Part shown: positions 34,952 to 48,378 of the stretch, piece after piece
How positions within the stretch are numbered: the first letter of the stretch is position 1
How the letters are laid out: each line of letters starts with the position of its first letter
Assembly: GCA_030063045.1 (NCBI GenBank)
Contig: JAQSEB010000032.1
Span: 1,426,001 to 1,490,000, forward strand
DNA length: 64,000 bases
From: Pratylenchus scribneri
Lineage: Eukaryota; Nematoda; Chromadorea; Rhabditida; Pratylenchidae
Reading direction: 5' to 3'
Program-made: the position numbers and the translations under genes
The notes under the pieces: model-generated
What the model saw: the letters and a program-made list of their open reading frames with translations, nothing else
Database searches by the model: none
Told to the model about the DNA's origin: nothing

Positions 34952-37236
34952 TCAATTTGCTGTCCAATCATATGCATTGACTGAGGAGCCCAAATAATTG
35001 GAAGCAGTGCCCGGGGCGGGTGTCCATTGTTGTTGTGCCGAAAGTCCTCCCAAACTTGGAATGTTCCCCGCCGGTTGCTGATTTGCCGATCCGGGTGTCG
35101 ATGAAGCATTCAATGGAAGAACCGATCGTTGCTGTTGAATTGATGCTGACTGATTGGCCTGCGTTGCACGGAACAAAGCCATCAAATCGTCGTAGCGTTC
35201 CTTTTCACGTTGAAGTTCCCGTTTGAGACTCTCCACCTTAAAATTTATGTTGGTATTAAATAAACTAAAAAATGAATTTTTAATTTGTTGAAAAAATATT
35301 AATCACCAAAATAATTATAATGGTTTAAGGTTTATTCTAAATTCTCAAACCATATACCCAATTGGATAGAGCTGGTCAAGATACACGAATCGGATATATT
35401 TTGGTGGTCAAATTAAAGGATATTAAACGGTTTAAACCTAATAAAAAACAATCTAATGATGCGTATTGATGAGATTTATTTTATCGATTGATTATGGATC
35501 TAGAATAAACTTCTGAACCATCCCAATTTCAATTTTTTTAGCTTTTTTCAGTATTTTTTCGATTAAATATTTCAATGCAAATAATTTGACACCCACCTCG
35601 GCAACCAATTCCGCATTTCGACGTTCCATGTCCACAATGACTCGAGTGGCTGGCGCGGGTGCCACAGGAAGAGGTGCCATCACCGGCGCAATTCCGTAAG
35701 CAGCTCTTTTTGATGGTGGCCCATAATCGTCATACGGAGAGTAGTCATCATCACGGCGGCGAATTCCACCTAAAAATTAAAATATTAATAATTGAATATT
35801 TAAAAATATTAATTTGAAATTCGAATAATTTAACTTAGGACTAACTTTTACTTTATCCAATGTTGCAAAATTACCAAGAGATAACATTAGCGCGTTTCTG
35901 TTTTAATTTTTTCTTAATACCGTATTTTGGTTAGAGTAGAAAAAATTTCTAAAAATAGAATAGATCTGCTTAAAAAGCTTGCAAAAAATTCCCATTGAGC
36001 GGATTCGAACCCGTAACCTCTTAAATGTTGCAAAATAAGAAAAACCCTAAAAAATTATTAAAATTATGGTTTTGATTTTTTAGTCTATTATTTTCGCTTA
36101 AATGCTTCTTTTAATGTGATTTAGGCGAATAGTAAAAATTTTGTTTGTGAACTGTGAAGATGACCACCTGCAGGTGGCCCCGGATGATATGCGCCAAAGG
36201 GACGAATCCCAGGGGACGCTCTTCCACCTCCACCTGGTCTGCCTGTAAAGCGTTTGCGCCGCTCTTCATCTTTGTTAATGTGCCAATAGCGGCATTGGGG
36301 GCCGCGAGCGCAATGGCCATTTTGAAATTCTTTGCAAAGTGGAATTCCATTGATTTGATCGCCTCTCATCAACGCTGCCAGGCTGCGGGCTAAGCCTAGC
36401 GTAACATCACCTGTGCGCTGTAATTACAATTTAACGTTGTCTGTGTTTAATTAATTAATATGAATTATGAAGAATGCTGTTTTTAAATGTTTCGATAATC
36501 GATACCATTTTTTGAGCTGAAAATTCGTGGATTTGTTATAATGATTAAATATTAAAAGCTGCTCTTTGTGTTTTGAAAGCTATTTTTTATGTTTGCGACT
36601 GCAAATATAAGTTAGGATTTAGGGTAGGTTGGATTTTGGACGTGCTTTGCTTTCGCTTTTTTTTCTAAAAAATTTGAAATAGCCTCTACTTCCCAGTCGC
36701 AGATTTCCGGCTTTTTTGAGCTTCGGAAAACCCCAATTAAATGAATTCCGCTATAGTTTTAATAGTCTACTTACCTTGTAGCGGTCGACATCTTCACGGA
36801 AAGCATGAACATAACGGCTGAAAAGAAATAGATATAAGAATATAATGTAGAGAAATAATTTACCAATTGTCTCGGTGACAACCTTGATTCTGAAATTGAT
36901 AAAATTATTTTCTAGTCTAAGTTCAGAAATAAAAATAACCTGGAAATCGATGCAAAAATTATATGGCTCCTCTGCGGCGTTAATAACTTTCTTATCATTT
37001 TCTTCTGTTGGATGGAAAAATTTACAGCGGCTACCCTAAAATACATATAAAATATCAACAATATAATCAAATAAAAATTTAGTTACCCGATTGCAAATGT
37101 TGTTAAGAAAATCTCGGCAAACATCCTTTCCTCGGTCACGATCTCCATTGTCTTTTCGCGAACTGCTGGATGACTTCTTTGGGTCTTCTCGCTTAACATC
37201 CTTGCCATCACCATTTACACTCTCGTCGCTAGGCAT
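34952..37236 (-). CDS. ZC3H10-type CCCH zinc-finger RNA-binding protein
   Basis: N-terminus is charged and Ser-rich (KKSSSSSRKDNGDRDRGKD). Three CCCH fingers follow. Finger 1 is VCRDFLNNICNRGSRCKFFHP across an intron. Finger 2 is FCIDFQNQGCH then YVHAF. Finger 3 is LCKEFQNGHCARGPQCRYWH. This order and spacing match vertebrate ZC3H10 (CRDFLRNVCKRGKRC, CHDFQNKEC, CRDFLKGDCQRGAKC). After a Gly/Pro linker comes a coiled coil (LKRELQREKERYDDLMALF) and a Gln/Ser-rich tail ending NAYDWTAN. ZC3H10 binds RNA and has been tied to microRNA and mitochondrial regulation in mammals; the role here is inferred. It is divergent from rpl-11, with about 570 bp between starts. Confidence 0.82.
35990..36035 (-). 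pseudogene. tRNA-derived 3' fragment
   Basis: Minus strand AGAGGTTACGGGTTCGAATCC followed by GCTCAATGG; B box only. It resembles the fragment at 51085. Located in an intron of the CCCH gene. Confidence 0.55.
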
Positions 37237-38543
<1,307 letters not shown>

Positions 38544-38757
38544 ATATGAAGACAAGAATTCCATTTTGGATAATATTCGAAGATTGTTTCGATATTTTTG
38601 TTTCAATCTACTGATTGGATGTTAAATTTTATTGTTGCTTTTTGTGTTCATTAATTAAATTAAAATTGTTATTTTTGAATTCAATATCAAATTATTTAAT
38701 TTTTTGAAATTTTAATTCATTTAAATTTTGGATTTTAAGTATTTTGGATGTATCTAA

Positions 38758-40795
38758 ATGCAGCCATTGACTGTCCAAGTCGATTTACCATCAAGTTCAA
38801 GCAGTTCAATGGTGTTTAAGCCGTCCAAAAAGAATGGGCAGGATAATTATGAAGTGGTTAACTATGCGGAAATCAACTTCCCAAACAATTGGCATAGCAA
38901 ACGACTCGGCCGCGGATCATATGGAACAGTGATCGAATGTTTTTTCAGGGTATTTTATTTATCGCAATTAACATATAAAATGTTTCTTTTAAAGGGACGA
39001 CCGGCAGCAGCAAAATTAGTCGAAAATGGGAATGACCATAGCCAAATAAGGACGGAGGCCGAATTACTTCATAGCTTTAGCCACAAGAACATTGTCAAGC
39101 TTTATGCACTTTTCCACGGCGAAATGTCCGGCCTGGTTTTGGAATTGATGGAAGGGCGGTCTTTGAATGAATGTGAGTTCAAAATTTTTTACCCATTTTT
39201 AGTTAATTCTGCATTTTTAGTATTGCACCAAAGCAAACATATCAGCTATCAGGCGTGTCATGCTTTGCACTGGGCCAGTCAAGTTTGTGAAGCATTGAGC
39301 TATTTGCACGCCCACAATTACATCCATCGAGATATAAAACCATCAAAGTAAAATTATAAAGATTAAAATTTAAAACAAAATTAAATGGATTTTCAGCATG
39401 CTCCTCACCCGCGATTATAAAACCTTGAAATTATGTGATTTTGGCACTGTGGCTGAACTCAAAACGAGCATGACCGATAATCGAGGTACAGCGGCATGGA
39501 TGGCGCCAGAGGTCTTCCGTGGCCGAAGGTTACACAAAAAACCGCTAATAAAATTGATTAAAATATTTGTAGATATGACCAAAAATGCGACATTTTCTCT
39601 TTTGGAATTTCCTTTTGGGAAATTGTTGCAAGGAGGCAGCCATTCACCGATTTGAACGAGACAAATCCGGTCACATTGCTTTGGAAAGTTGCCGAAAATG
39701 GATTGAGGCCACCGAAGATTGAAGATTTGCCAAAGCCGTTGATGGATTTAATTGAAAGGTATTTTTGGGTTTAATTAAAATTGCAACAAATTAATTATTT
39801 TTTTAGATGTTGGCAAAACAATCCGGAAGAGCGGCCATGTTTGGAAGAAGTGAAGAGGATAATTGAGGCATTTATTGAGGTTATTATTATTTGAAATTGA
39901 TTGTTCTATTTATAACTAATGTAAAAATTTTACTAAAAAAATCATTTTTATGCTAGCATTTGTTTAGAACGAAAAAAATGACCAAAAAACTAAAATTAGC
40001 CTCTATTGAATTCAATTTTATCTTTTAGATTTTTCCAAATGCCCAACTCCTCCCATTGGTGGATCGAACAACCGCAAAACAGGCATTGGCCGAATCAACC
40101 TGGGACAAATATCGAGCCATGCAATCAACACCCACTGCAACTCCTCAAACCCCGCCGATCTCCATTCAACTATCGCCTCCCCCCTCCACATATTATGCAG
40201 CTCCCCAACCTCCTCCTCCGCCCTCCATAAATGTGCAAAACTCTTCGCCCCAGCCAACAATGCCTCCAAATTTTCTTCATTCAACCCAGTCCCAAATCAT
40301 CATTCATCGACCTCCTTCTGGTCCTGGACATCAACATTTGGCAATTCCGGGCCATGGAAATTCATATTTCCCACAGCAACAGGTGAGTCAAAATTGACAT
40401 TTTATGATTTAAATGTAAACAAGCCAGTCTCCTTTTTTTCAGTCTGTCCTGCATTTGCACCACCCAAATCCAATTCATCTTTCCCATTCTCTAATGGATA
40501 TTACCTCTTCTCAATATCAACCTTGCCGAACCGCTCCATCATTTGTGCCACCCAACAATTATCCAGTGAATCCAAGCCTAAATAGGGTAATCCCCAACTT
40601 CATTTTCCATAATTTTATTCCTGCAAATTTAGGCGACTTCATTGCCACCACCGGATCTACCGGCAGATGAAGGCCAATTAGCACAGGAAAAGAAGTGCAA
40701 AAAGGGGTAAATTCCCAATCAAATATTATTTAAATAATTTTATTAATTAATTTAGTTACATCAGACGATGGATTAGAGGATTGAAGAATTTTTGA
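38758..40795 (+). CDS. mom-4: TAK1-type MAP3K
   Basis: Ten exons with consistent phases encode about 499 residues. The kinase domain spans roughly residues 40-325: GRGSYGTV loop, PAAAKLV lysine, HRDIKPSNMLL catalytic loop (an intron splits SN), LKLCDFGTVAEL, GTAAWMAPEVF and CDIFSFGISFWEI. These match TAK1 (MAP3K7: HRDLKPPNLLL, CDFGTACDIQT, GSAAWMAPEVFEG, CDVFSWGIILWE). In C. elegans the family member MOM-4 acts in Wnt/NLK signalling; other worms and animals use it in stress and TGF-beta pathways. After the kinase come a Pro/Gln-rich region (TPPISIQLSPPPSTYY) and a short basic end (YIRRWIRGLKNF). A TAB-binding coiled coil like that of MAP3K7 is not obvious. Confidence 0.85.
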
Positions 40796-42848
40796 AGGCC
40801 AAATTACAAATACTCCACCGTATTTTCAATGTGATATTCTCTTTTATTTAAATGATATTATTCCCTTCAAAATTTCATTTAGCATATTCTTTCTCATTTT
40901 CACTTAAACCGATTAATTTTGGCATTGCTCATTTCCCCATTAATCCATTCCCCATGCTGAACGCATTAGTTTCATTTCGTCAAATTAGGCCTTTTAAAAT
41001 GTTTAATCTTGCCTTCCATCTTTCATTGTACATTTTTTAAAATCAATTTTTTAAATTTAATAAAACTTTCTTCCGTCAATGTTGAATTTATCCAGCTGAG
41101 GGATGGGGCGTTGAGCCGTTTAAATCCATTCTTCCCCCCTCCTTCCATTTTGCTTCCATTCGAAGACCATCATCCCCTTCCCCCTAACAAAATGGCCAAT
41201 TGCCTTTATCCCAATGGCATCCACCGGCGGGGCTCCAAATTTCCTCCCTCGGGACTACACATTGGCCCTATCGCCTCCCTCCTATGCCGCTTTTCTTGGC
41301 TTTTGGGTCTTTGTGCCCCAATTTCCCCCTAAAAGACTTGTTGGCAGAGGCGACGATTTCCGGCCAGCAGAAGCACAAATGTGTGCCGCCCAGGACGGAC
41401 AATCGAATTTTTAAACGGCACCGTGAGGGGGTCGAGAGGAAGCCATCCTCGCTTTTCCCTCCCGCCCCACCTTCCATCCATCCAAAACGGCCATTCGCCC
41501 GTCCCCATCCCATCCATTCAAACGGCACTTTAATAATCTGCCACCACCCCACTTTTTTATCCCCCATCCTTTTAGCGCGAATTTAATATATACTTTTTGG
41601 ATTTGAAGAGCATAAAAAGTAAATATTGAAAGATGAAACTTGATGGAGGCGATGGGTTTGTTTCCCTTTACGGAGGGGAAGTGGATAAATGTGAAAGGAA
41701 GAAACTTTGAAGGGCACATTTTTTGACTTGGCCACTAAAAATAGGGGATGACCCTTTCCAAAAAAAAAGTACTAGGCCTCCTCACTTTCCTCATCACGCC
41801 GTTGTGTGTAAGTCTTCTTCAACAATCTTGCCACCTTGCCTCTTCCCCCATCCGTGTAAATCCCCTCATCCATTGCTGAAAAAGCGAGGAGAGGAGGCCG
41901 TCAAGAGGAAGAGGGGATTAGCATTTAGCAATGAGCACAAACGACGAGTCGGGCGCGAACAAGCCCAGCAAAAGTACTTCTCGCAAGTCAAAATGATAGT
42001 GGAGGATGGTGGCCAAGTGTGCCCCCTTTATCTTGACGCAACTGCTACTTCTGCTGGAGAGGGCGACGGCATTTTCGGCGGCCATTGGCCATTCTTTCCC
42101 GCATTCCATCCATTCAAGTCCCCCCGAAACTTTCCACATTGGCCATATTCCCCCACTTTTGTCCCTTTGGGTCCCTTCCATCTATTCCAGGGTTTTGGAT
42201 GCGCGCCTCGAGGGAATTCTGGCTTCGTCCTCCAATGTTATCCCTTCCTTCCGCAATTTGCCTCTTCAATCATTCCCTTTCCCCGATGCTTCCTTTCCAC
42301 CCATTTGGCCATCATTATCTGGCCATTTGGATTTTCCTCCCCCAATTTTGGCCATCTTCTCAATTTCTTGCTGTTCCATTTTCTGGCCATTTTCGTTCGT
42401 TAAAAAATTGACTTCAAAATTGGGGAATTTAAAGAAGAATTGGAGGGAAATGTTTTTATAAATGACTTTTTTGGGGAATCGAAATTGGGTTTTCCTTTCA
42501 AAGGGCCACAGGGGAAAGCCACATGCATTTCCAATTATGCCGCCCCCTTTGAGCTATGAAATTGGTTGTTTCCTCTCCGAAATTGCCTCCCAAAACATCG
42601 AGGAAATGGGACCCCAACTACTTTTTCCCCTCCATATCAACCAATTGTGTAAAAGGGAAAATGGGAAGGGGATTCTGCTCTGTCGCGCGCCAACAAATAA
42701 ATTTGGCCAATTTCCGCCTGGAATGGCGCATTCATTCATTCCGATGGCACTAATTTGCCTATTTGGGTGTTTAAATATTCAAATATTATATATTAGCTAG
42801 CCCATTGCCACTCCAAAAGTGCCATTTTCCTCCCAAAATCGGCCACAT
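40796..42848. other. 2-kb region without a supported gene
   Basis: C/T-rich plus strand with several long overlapping frames (for example 41200-41586, 41723-42403 and 42006-42461). They conflict with each other and are rich in Pro, Phe, His and Ser, as expected by chance in such DNA. The frame at 42006 begins with a signal-peptide-like stretch (VAKCAPFILTQLLLLLE), the only hint of a possible secreted protein. I could not find splice partners. Confidence 0.4.
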
Positions 42849-43596
42849 ATGCCCCGATGGGCATTTCGGCTCCATTTTTTCACAACAGCAAAAATTCGCT
42901 CCTTCCAATTCCTCTTTTTCTTCTTTGCCCTCTTTGGCCAATTTTTTGGCCATACCACCGTGATCGGCACAAAAAAACTGTTTTGTATGAGCTGTATTCG
43001 GGTGGAAAGCGGTAATAATGTTGATGATGGAATAATCAATAATAAATTCACTAAAGACACAACAATGTTGGACCAATTTCGAGTACGCCAGGGTTTGCCT
43101 TTGCCAATTTGTGAAATGGAACCGGTGGAATGCGAACAGCATCAAGACACTTGCGTCACAATTTCAATGCAAATTACACATCGGTACATTAGGTGAAAAA
43201 TTCCGTTAAATATTTTGGCATTTGTAGACAATTTTGGATTGGAAGTGGCTGCGATCAACGAGTCAATTATGATTTTCCCTCGGGCGGAAGGGATGGTTGC
43301 GTTGAAATGCCGGCCATCTATCGGTTCAAAAATCCTCTCAACATTTTTTTATGATTCCAATTTTTTCAGCAATTTTCACCCAGGCTTTATGGAAGAACGA
43401 AGAACATTGGCAATAAATTTTGGTGTTCAATTTTGAATTAAAATTCATTCATTTTTAGCAAAGGGTTTGCCTTTGTTCCGGCAATTTGTGCAATGGATCG
43501 ACCAGCAATTTTGGCCTAAAATGCTCTAAAATCTTCCCAATGCTTTTGGCAATAATTTCAGCGCTCACTTTGCCCAGAATTCTTATTGAGAGATGA
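42849..43596 (+). CDS. Ly6/uPAR-like GPI-anchored Cys-rich protein
   Basis: Four exons (42849-43192, 43228-43323, 43370-43424, 43459-43596) sum to a whole frame of about 210 residues. It has a hydrophobic N-terminal signal (IRSFQFLFFFFALFGQFFG). A cysteine pattern starts at KKLFCMSCIRV, continues through ICEMEPVECEQHQDTCVTIS and GSGCD, then DGCVEM, and ends with the signature VCLCSGNLCN. The closing C.C....CN is diagnostic of three-finger Ly6 proteins. The last 20 residues (FPMLLAIISALTLPRIL) look like a GPI-attachment signal. Nematodes have many such proteins, some modulating ion channels or receptors; the specific role is unknown. Confidence 0.7.
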
Positions 43597-44049
43597 ACAT
43601 ATATAATAGAAAATCACACTTTTATATTCATAATTCATTTTCAAATACGGGTATAAAAATTTTTCAATAATAAATAAAAATTTTAATCATAATTATTCCA
43701 TATTAAATGGCCTCACCCTCCTCATTTCAATGGCCAAATCCTCATTTCATTTTGTTGCTAAAATATATTTCACAATTAAGCGTATTACTCTACACTGGTG
43801 GGTACTGTACCGAAAATCAATCGATATATTCGTGTGATAGTGATTAGCTAATGCTAATGCCAATGAGTTATTATTTTTCTATAAATCACACTTTTTATAT
43901 TCAATTCATTCAAATACGTGTATACAAATTTTCCAATAAAATATTATAAAATTGAATTTTAATCATCTTCAATTCGATGGCTTCGCATCGCTACAATGCC
44001 TTCTTCATTCCCGTGGCCTTTTCCCATTCCATTTTGTTGCTAAAAATAT
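43597..44049. other. convergent spacer
   Basis: Between the Ly6-like gene and the CALHM gene, whose 3' ends face each other. The pair ATTCATTTTCAAATACGGGTATAAAAATTTTCAATAA at about 43630 and its near copy at 43905 is a short direct repeat; nothing else seen. Confidence 0.4.
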
Positions 44050-45289
44050 TTAAAAATGACTAAATTTTCGCCAATTTTCCCTCCCCCTCACTGTTCTTTG
44101 TTGATTCCACCTTTGCAGCGTTGTATAATTTTCGCCCCAATTTTCGGGCCAAACCCTGTCCCTTTGCCGAAAATGTCTGGCAAACATAAATGGATCTTCG
44201 ATGGAAGGCAAAGATGCCAACAAATCCCAATCCTCCTTCAAAAGGCGTTGTTTGCCAAAAAAGGCGCGTGAATTGTTTTGGGCAGCGGAACTGGCCATTT
44301 CCTTTAAAATATTCAATTTGATTTGAATAATTTATTGATGAGATTACTTTGGCCATTTCCCCGAAAACCCTCTTCTCCGTTTCCCTATACATTTTGACGT
44401 AGTTGTTCTGCTCAAATGTGTACCGATCGCACATTCGAATCGTGCAAATTGCTGAAATGTGCGTTAGGAAATTTTGGTTAGTTTATATTCAGAATTAACT
44501 ATTTCTGATTTTATTCTGATTTTTAATTCTGATTTCTGATTTTATTCTGATTTGTAAGTTCTAAACTGATTAATGAAATGAAGCCAACGGAGATGAGCAG
44601 TAGCCAAGCCAGAACTTGGGATTGGGATTGAAGGAATAGAAGGGAAACAGAATTGAGGGAACAAATGCAGGCATCACAAATCTTCAGGGATAATTTGGTA
44701 AAATGATTTGCCCTGTGGGTTCCTAATAAACTCGCCTCGCCTTCTGGTTTATCTTTACACATTTCTGATGTGCCACGGCAGAATTCAGCTGCCCTCAAAC
44801 AACTATAGTAGCCGCCATCCAAAAGTGCAACAAAAAGCCACGCCACTGGGGCAATCATTGCTTGGCCAAGAATTTGGCTCCAATAGAGGAGGACGGTGGA
44901 AAATGGATGGCGGGCAGAGGAGACCCTATTAAAAGTTATTAATTTGCATACAATTTGGTCTCTCTTTGCTGAACCTAAAACAACAACCATGGACCAATCG
45001 CCACGTATTCTGATTCAGAAGCACACCGAAAATGAAAAGGGCAACACACGGGCCAAAGAGGAAGAAAAGCGATTGAAAAACATTGAGAGGATGGGAGCAA
45101 GGACAAGTGAATGTTAGCCTTTTGATCAACTAATTATTTATTGATAATGATGAGTTTTATATGTGGCAAAATTACGGATTGTCCGCTGATTGTGGACACC
45201 ACGATGAGGCCATTGAGCACAGCTGGGCCATAGCTACTGAAAACGGAGGAAATTGCGGAGAAAATTGGCGAATTCTGAAGACCATCCAT
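44050..45289 (-). CDS. clhm-1: CALHM family large-pore channel
   Basis: Five exons (45289-45176, 45129-44975, 44925-44567, 44451-44348, 44301-44050) join in phase to give 327 residues, the normal CALHM length. Helix 1 (AVLNGLIVVSTISGQS) leads to the conserved FTCPC disulfide motif. Helix 2 follows (FFLFGPCVALFIFGVLLN), then helix 3 (GQAMIAPVAWLFVALLDGGY, aligning with human CALHM1 RALIAPVVWVAVTLLDGKC). Helix 4 is SQVLAWLLLISVGFISL. A cytoplasmic helical tail carries YVKMYRETEKRVFGE. CALHM proteins form voltage- and calcium-gated ion and ATP pores; C. elegans CLHM-1 works in sensory neurons and muscle. In the second extracellular loop no intron was needed to keep the frame. Confidence 0.85.
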
Positions 45290-45926
45290 TCAAAGATATT
45301 TAAATATTAATTTTTTTTGTTCTTCTTGATTAATTTTGTTACCAAGCAACGAATTTAATTGAAAATTAATTCCTTTTTTGAGTTAATTCTCCGTTTTGTA
45401 GAAGAATGAAAGAAATGGGAGGGTTATTAATAGGCTTTTGAATTTATGCATTTTATCCATTTTATTTTGGGATATTTTGTCATTTTTCTAATTCTTTTTT
45501 ATCTACAAAATTTACACAATCTCTAACCTCGAGAACGAAACGAGAGCGAGAAAAAATCGAATTTCTCGGTACAACAAATTTATGAATGTGGCTTTTTTAC
45601 TTTGTTGATGCAAAAAGAATGCATCGAACCACAGCTGAGAGAATGGAAAATTGACGGTGGACTAAGTAATGCACCATTTGGCGAGCGTAGCGCCGGAAGG
45701 TTCGGTCCATGGACTGTAAAAAACGCTGCTAACCGCAGCACCACACCCACAAAACAACGACCTATCATCACATTTTTCTCCATGATTCACAGATGATAAA
45801 CCAGTATCCAAGACATTAATGCCTTACTTTTTATCATTTTATATTTTATTCATTTTAAATTCGTTAAAAACAATAAAAAAATCATTTCAGATTTCGGACT
45901 AAATTCACAATTAACATTCAACAATA
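45290..45926. other. spacer with an unexplained GC-richer block
   Basis: Most of this is A+T-rich. At about 45600-45770 base composition rises and a block containing GGCGAGCGTAGCGCCGGAAG stands out, with a 64-codon plus-strand frame. It could be an upstream exon, a small RNA or a decayed gene; I cannot tell which. Confidence 0.35.
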
Positions 45927-46665
45927 ATGCAGAATTTTAAATTTAGTCAAGCAGCCTCTTCCGCCCAAGAAGCAATGAAACAGCAACATGACCCAACAGT
46001 CGGGTAACAAACATCCTAATTTAATGAAATTAATTCGTTAATTTTAGATTTCCATGGTGGGTTCGATTCCTCGCAAAATCACTGGGAATTGTTGGCGGAT
46101 TTGTGGCCATATTCTTTGCAGTCCTCGGATTGATAACCTTAAGCGCCAGTTGCCTCATCGCCGCCCTTTTTCAATTGTATTTCATTTCAATTATTCAAAT
46201 ATTAAATTTAATTAAAATTTTAAGGGCCGCCGGTTTTATGACAATTGCTTTGGAGGCCCCGTTTTGTTGCGCATTTGTGGATTTCATCGAACGGATTGCT
46301 CAATTTTCTGAATCCAGAGCATATTGGCAGAAAGCAGCGCTCTATGGTTTTATGGGATTGGTGAGTATTTGGAAACATATTTTTAATTAACTAAATTCAT
46401 ACATTTAAGATCCCAATTCTCATTTGCCCCGAATTAAACACTTTACTGGGGGCTGGCATGATTTTCGGCTCCGGAGTGGCTTATGGATTTATGGCATTGG
46501 GAAAGAAGTAAGATGAGGTCTTTGGGGGCTAGGCAATAAATCCGCTTTAATTTCAGGGCCGATAGAGAAACGATGATGGGCAATATGGGAAATGCGCAAG
46601 ATTCGGCATGGAGTCCACAGGTCAACCAACCATTCCCGCAACCGGCCGGATTTAATCAGCCTTGA
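45927..46665 (+). CDS. flwr-1: Flower (calcium channel flower homolog)
   Basis: The protein starts [17 protein letters not shown]. It reads through [20 protein letters not shown], a first hydrophobic hairpin ([20 protein letters not shown]), [20 protein letters not shown], the helix around [10 protein letters not shown], then [19 protein letters not shown] and a cytoplasmic tail rich in Met, Asn and Pro. The motif [11 protein letters not shown] with its buried Glu is the hallmark of Flower/CACFD1, a synaptic-vesicle protein tied to calcium uptake and endocytosis. Four or five exons are separated by introns of about 45-60 bp. The tail ends GFNQP. Confidence 0.9.
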
Positions 46666-47487
46666 GAAACGCATGAACCAGAAGAACTCAGCAAAATGGA
46701 AAAATGGGGACATGAATTGATGACCTCCTCTCACATAATTATTTTTTTTGTTTTGTCCCCACTTTGTGAATGTTTCAATTTTTATATTTCCTCCTCCATT
46801 CCCCCGTAAATTAATATTTTACTAATTATTTTGTGGACAATTTTCAAACTTATAAACAACCAATTTTTTATTTTCATTAAATTGATATTCATTCAAATCT
46901 CATTTGCACACCATTTTGTTTCGTAAACGATGTTAAACCCACCTTTCCCACATTCTCGACATTCAAATAAATAATTCACAATGTTTTTTTGGATTTTTTA
47001 AAACAATTTAGTCACAATCTTTTTTTGGATTAAATTTTGAATATTTACCCATTTAATCTTATAAAAAGTATACTTATTCACATCATTTTTTGTGGTTGTA
47101 TTCAACGAAAAAAAATGAAAAGCATTTATTCTTTTGGACCAGATTATACAAAATTGAATTCTAAAATACAAAATATGCGCAGACGAATGAATAAGGAAGG
47201 AAAATGGATGGGCATAGGCAGTGGATAAACAATAGCAAATTGAGTAGATTTTGGGTGATTAATGATTATGTTTTGAGTGGGGGAAAGCATAAATGACAAA
47301 ATGATAATGGCTGGGGAGGGGGGAGGGGGCTAAGATTGGACAAATTGCACAAAATGTAATTATCACTAAAAGTTGCGTGAGGTGAATTTAAATGAATAAA
47401 TTGGCCTGGACAAAAAAGGAAAGCTGAATTGCTGAATAAAGCGTCCATTCATCTACATCTCCGAATCATTAATTAATCGTGCCTTCG
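46666..47487. other. spacer, no supported gene
   Basis: A+T-rich; one plus-strand 63-codon frame at 47037 has no support. Right edge enters the inverted repeat. Confidence 0.4.
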
Positions 47488-47665
47488 TGTTGAGAGTTTG
47501 GTACTTATGGAGATTGGCCCCTACAAGAGAAAGGACTGATGGAAGGGAGGGAATTGATGGAAGGGAAATGTGTCACTCATCATATTGAGATGAAGGGAAT
47601 GGATTCAGCAAGGGAGAAATGAATTTCCTCGTGCGGGGAAGATTCCTAAACGGTGCAAATTCTAA
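47488..47665 (+). repeat. inverted copy of the 3' end of the DDAH-like gene (arm 1)
   Basis: About 175 bases nearly identical to the complement of 48200-48378: GAGAGTTTGGTACTTATGG, GGCCCCTACAAGAGAAAGG, GTGTCACTCATCATATTGAG, CTCGTGCGGGGAAGATTCC. The loop between the arms is about 530 bases of A+T-rich DNA. Confidence 0.95.
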
Positions 47666-48199
47666 TTTAAAGTTTTGATTAAAAATTAAAATAATTCTGA
47701 ATAAAAATAATAAAATATTTAATGTATAACTCTTTTAATTCCCCACCCTCGATTTTGAAGATTCATAACTAGGCAATATAAATTAAAATAAATTTTAATC
47801 GAATTTTCTAAATTCTTTAAAGATCTACAAAATCTTATGTGTTTAATTCATAAATATCCACAAATTAAAGGAGTTAGACTCTAATTTTCCCAATTTTTAA
47901 GGAGTTGAAAAATAATTCCCCATGGGAAATCAAAAGAGGTTACACAGTATATATAAAATTAAAACATTAAAAAACTAAATATTTTTTAAAATTTATAAAA
48001 ACAAAATCATTCAATGTTTAGGAAAATAAAAATAGAAAATGTCTAGAACACAAATACACAATTCTTTAAAAAAATGTTTGAAAAAATAATAGAATTAAAA
48101 ACACAATATTTGGATGAAATAAAAACACTTTTGTTTGTGATGAACTAAGTTTTTTTCTCTGATTTTTATTCCAATTTTATATTTAATTCTTAGTTCACA

Positions 48200-48378
48200 T
48201 TTTACCGTTTTAGGAATCTTCCCCGCACGAGGAAATTCATTTCTCCCTCGCTGAATCCATTCCCTTCATCTCAATATGATGAGTGACACATTTCCCTTCC
48301 ATCAATTCCTTCCCTCCCTCTCCGTCCTTTCTCTTGTAGGGGCCAATCTCCATAAGTACCGAGAGTTTGTGAATGAGA
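48200..48378 (-). repeat. inverted repeat arm 2, overlapping the DDAH-like last exon
   Basis: Partner of 47488-47665. It covers the last coding codons and the stop region of the DDAH-like gene, so it is probably the source copy. Confidence 0.95.

Noticed and set aside
41723..42461. Overlapping long plus-strand frames (226 and 151 codons)
   Set aside because: They overlap in different frames, are Pro/Phe/Ser-rich as expected in C/T-rich DNA, and show no conserved motif or splice partners.
46050..46075. tRNA B-box-like GGTTCGATTCC
   Set aside because: It lies inside the Flower coding exon ([10 protein letters not shown]) and has no A box at tRNA distance.
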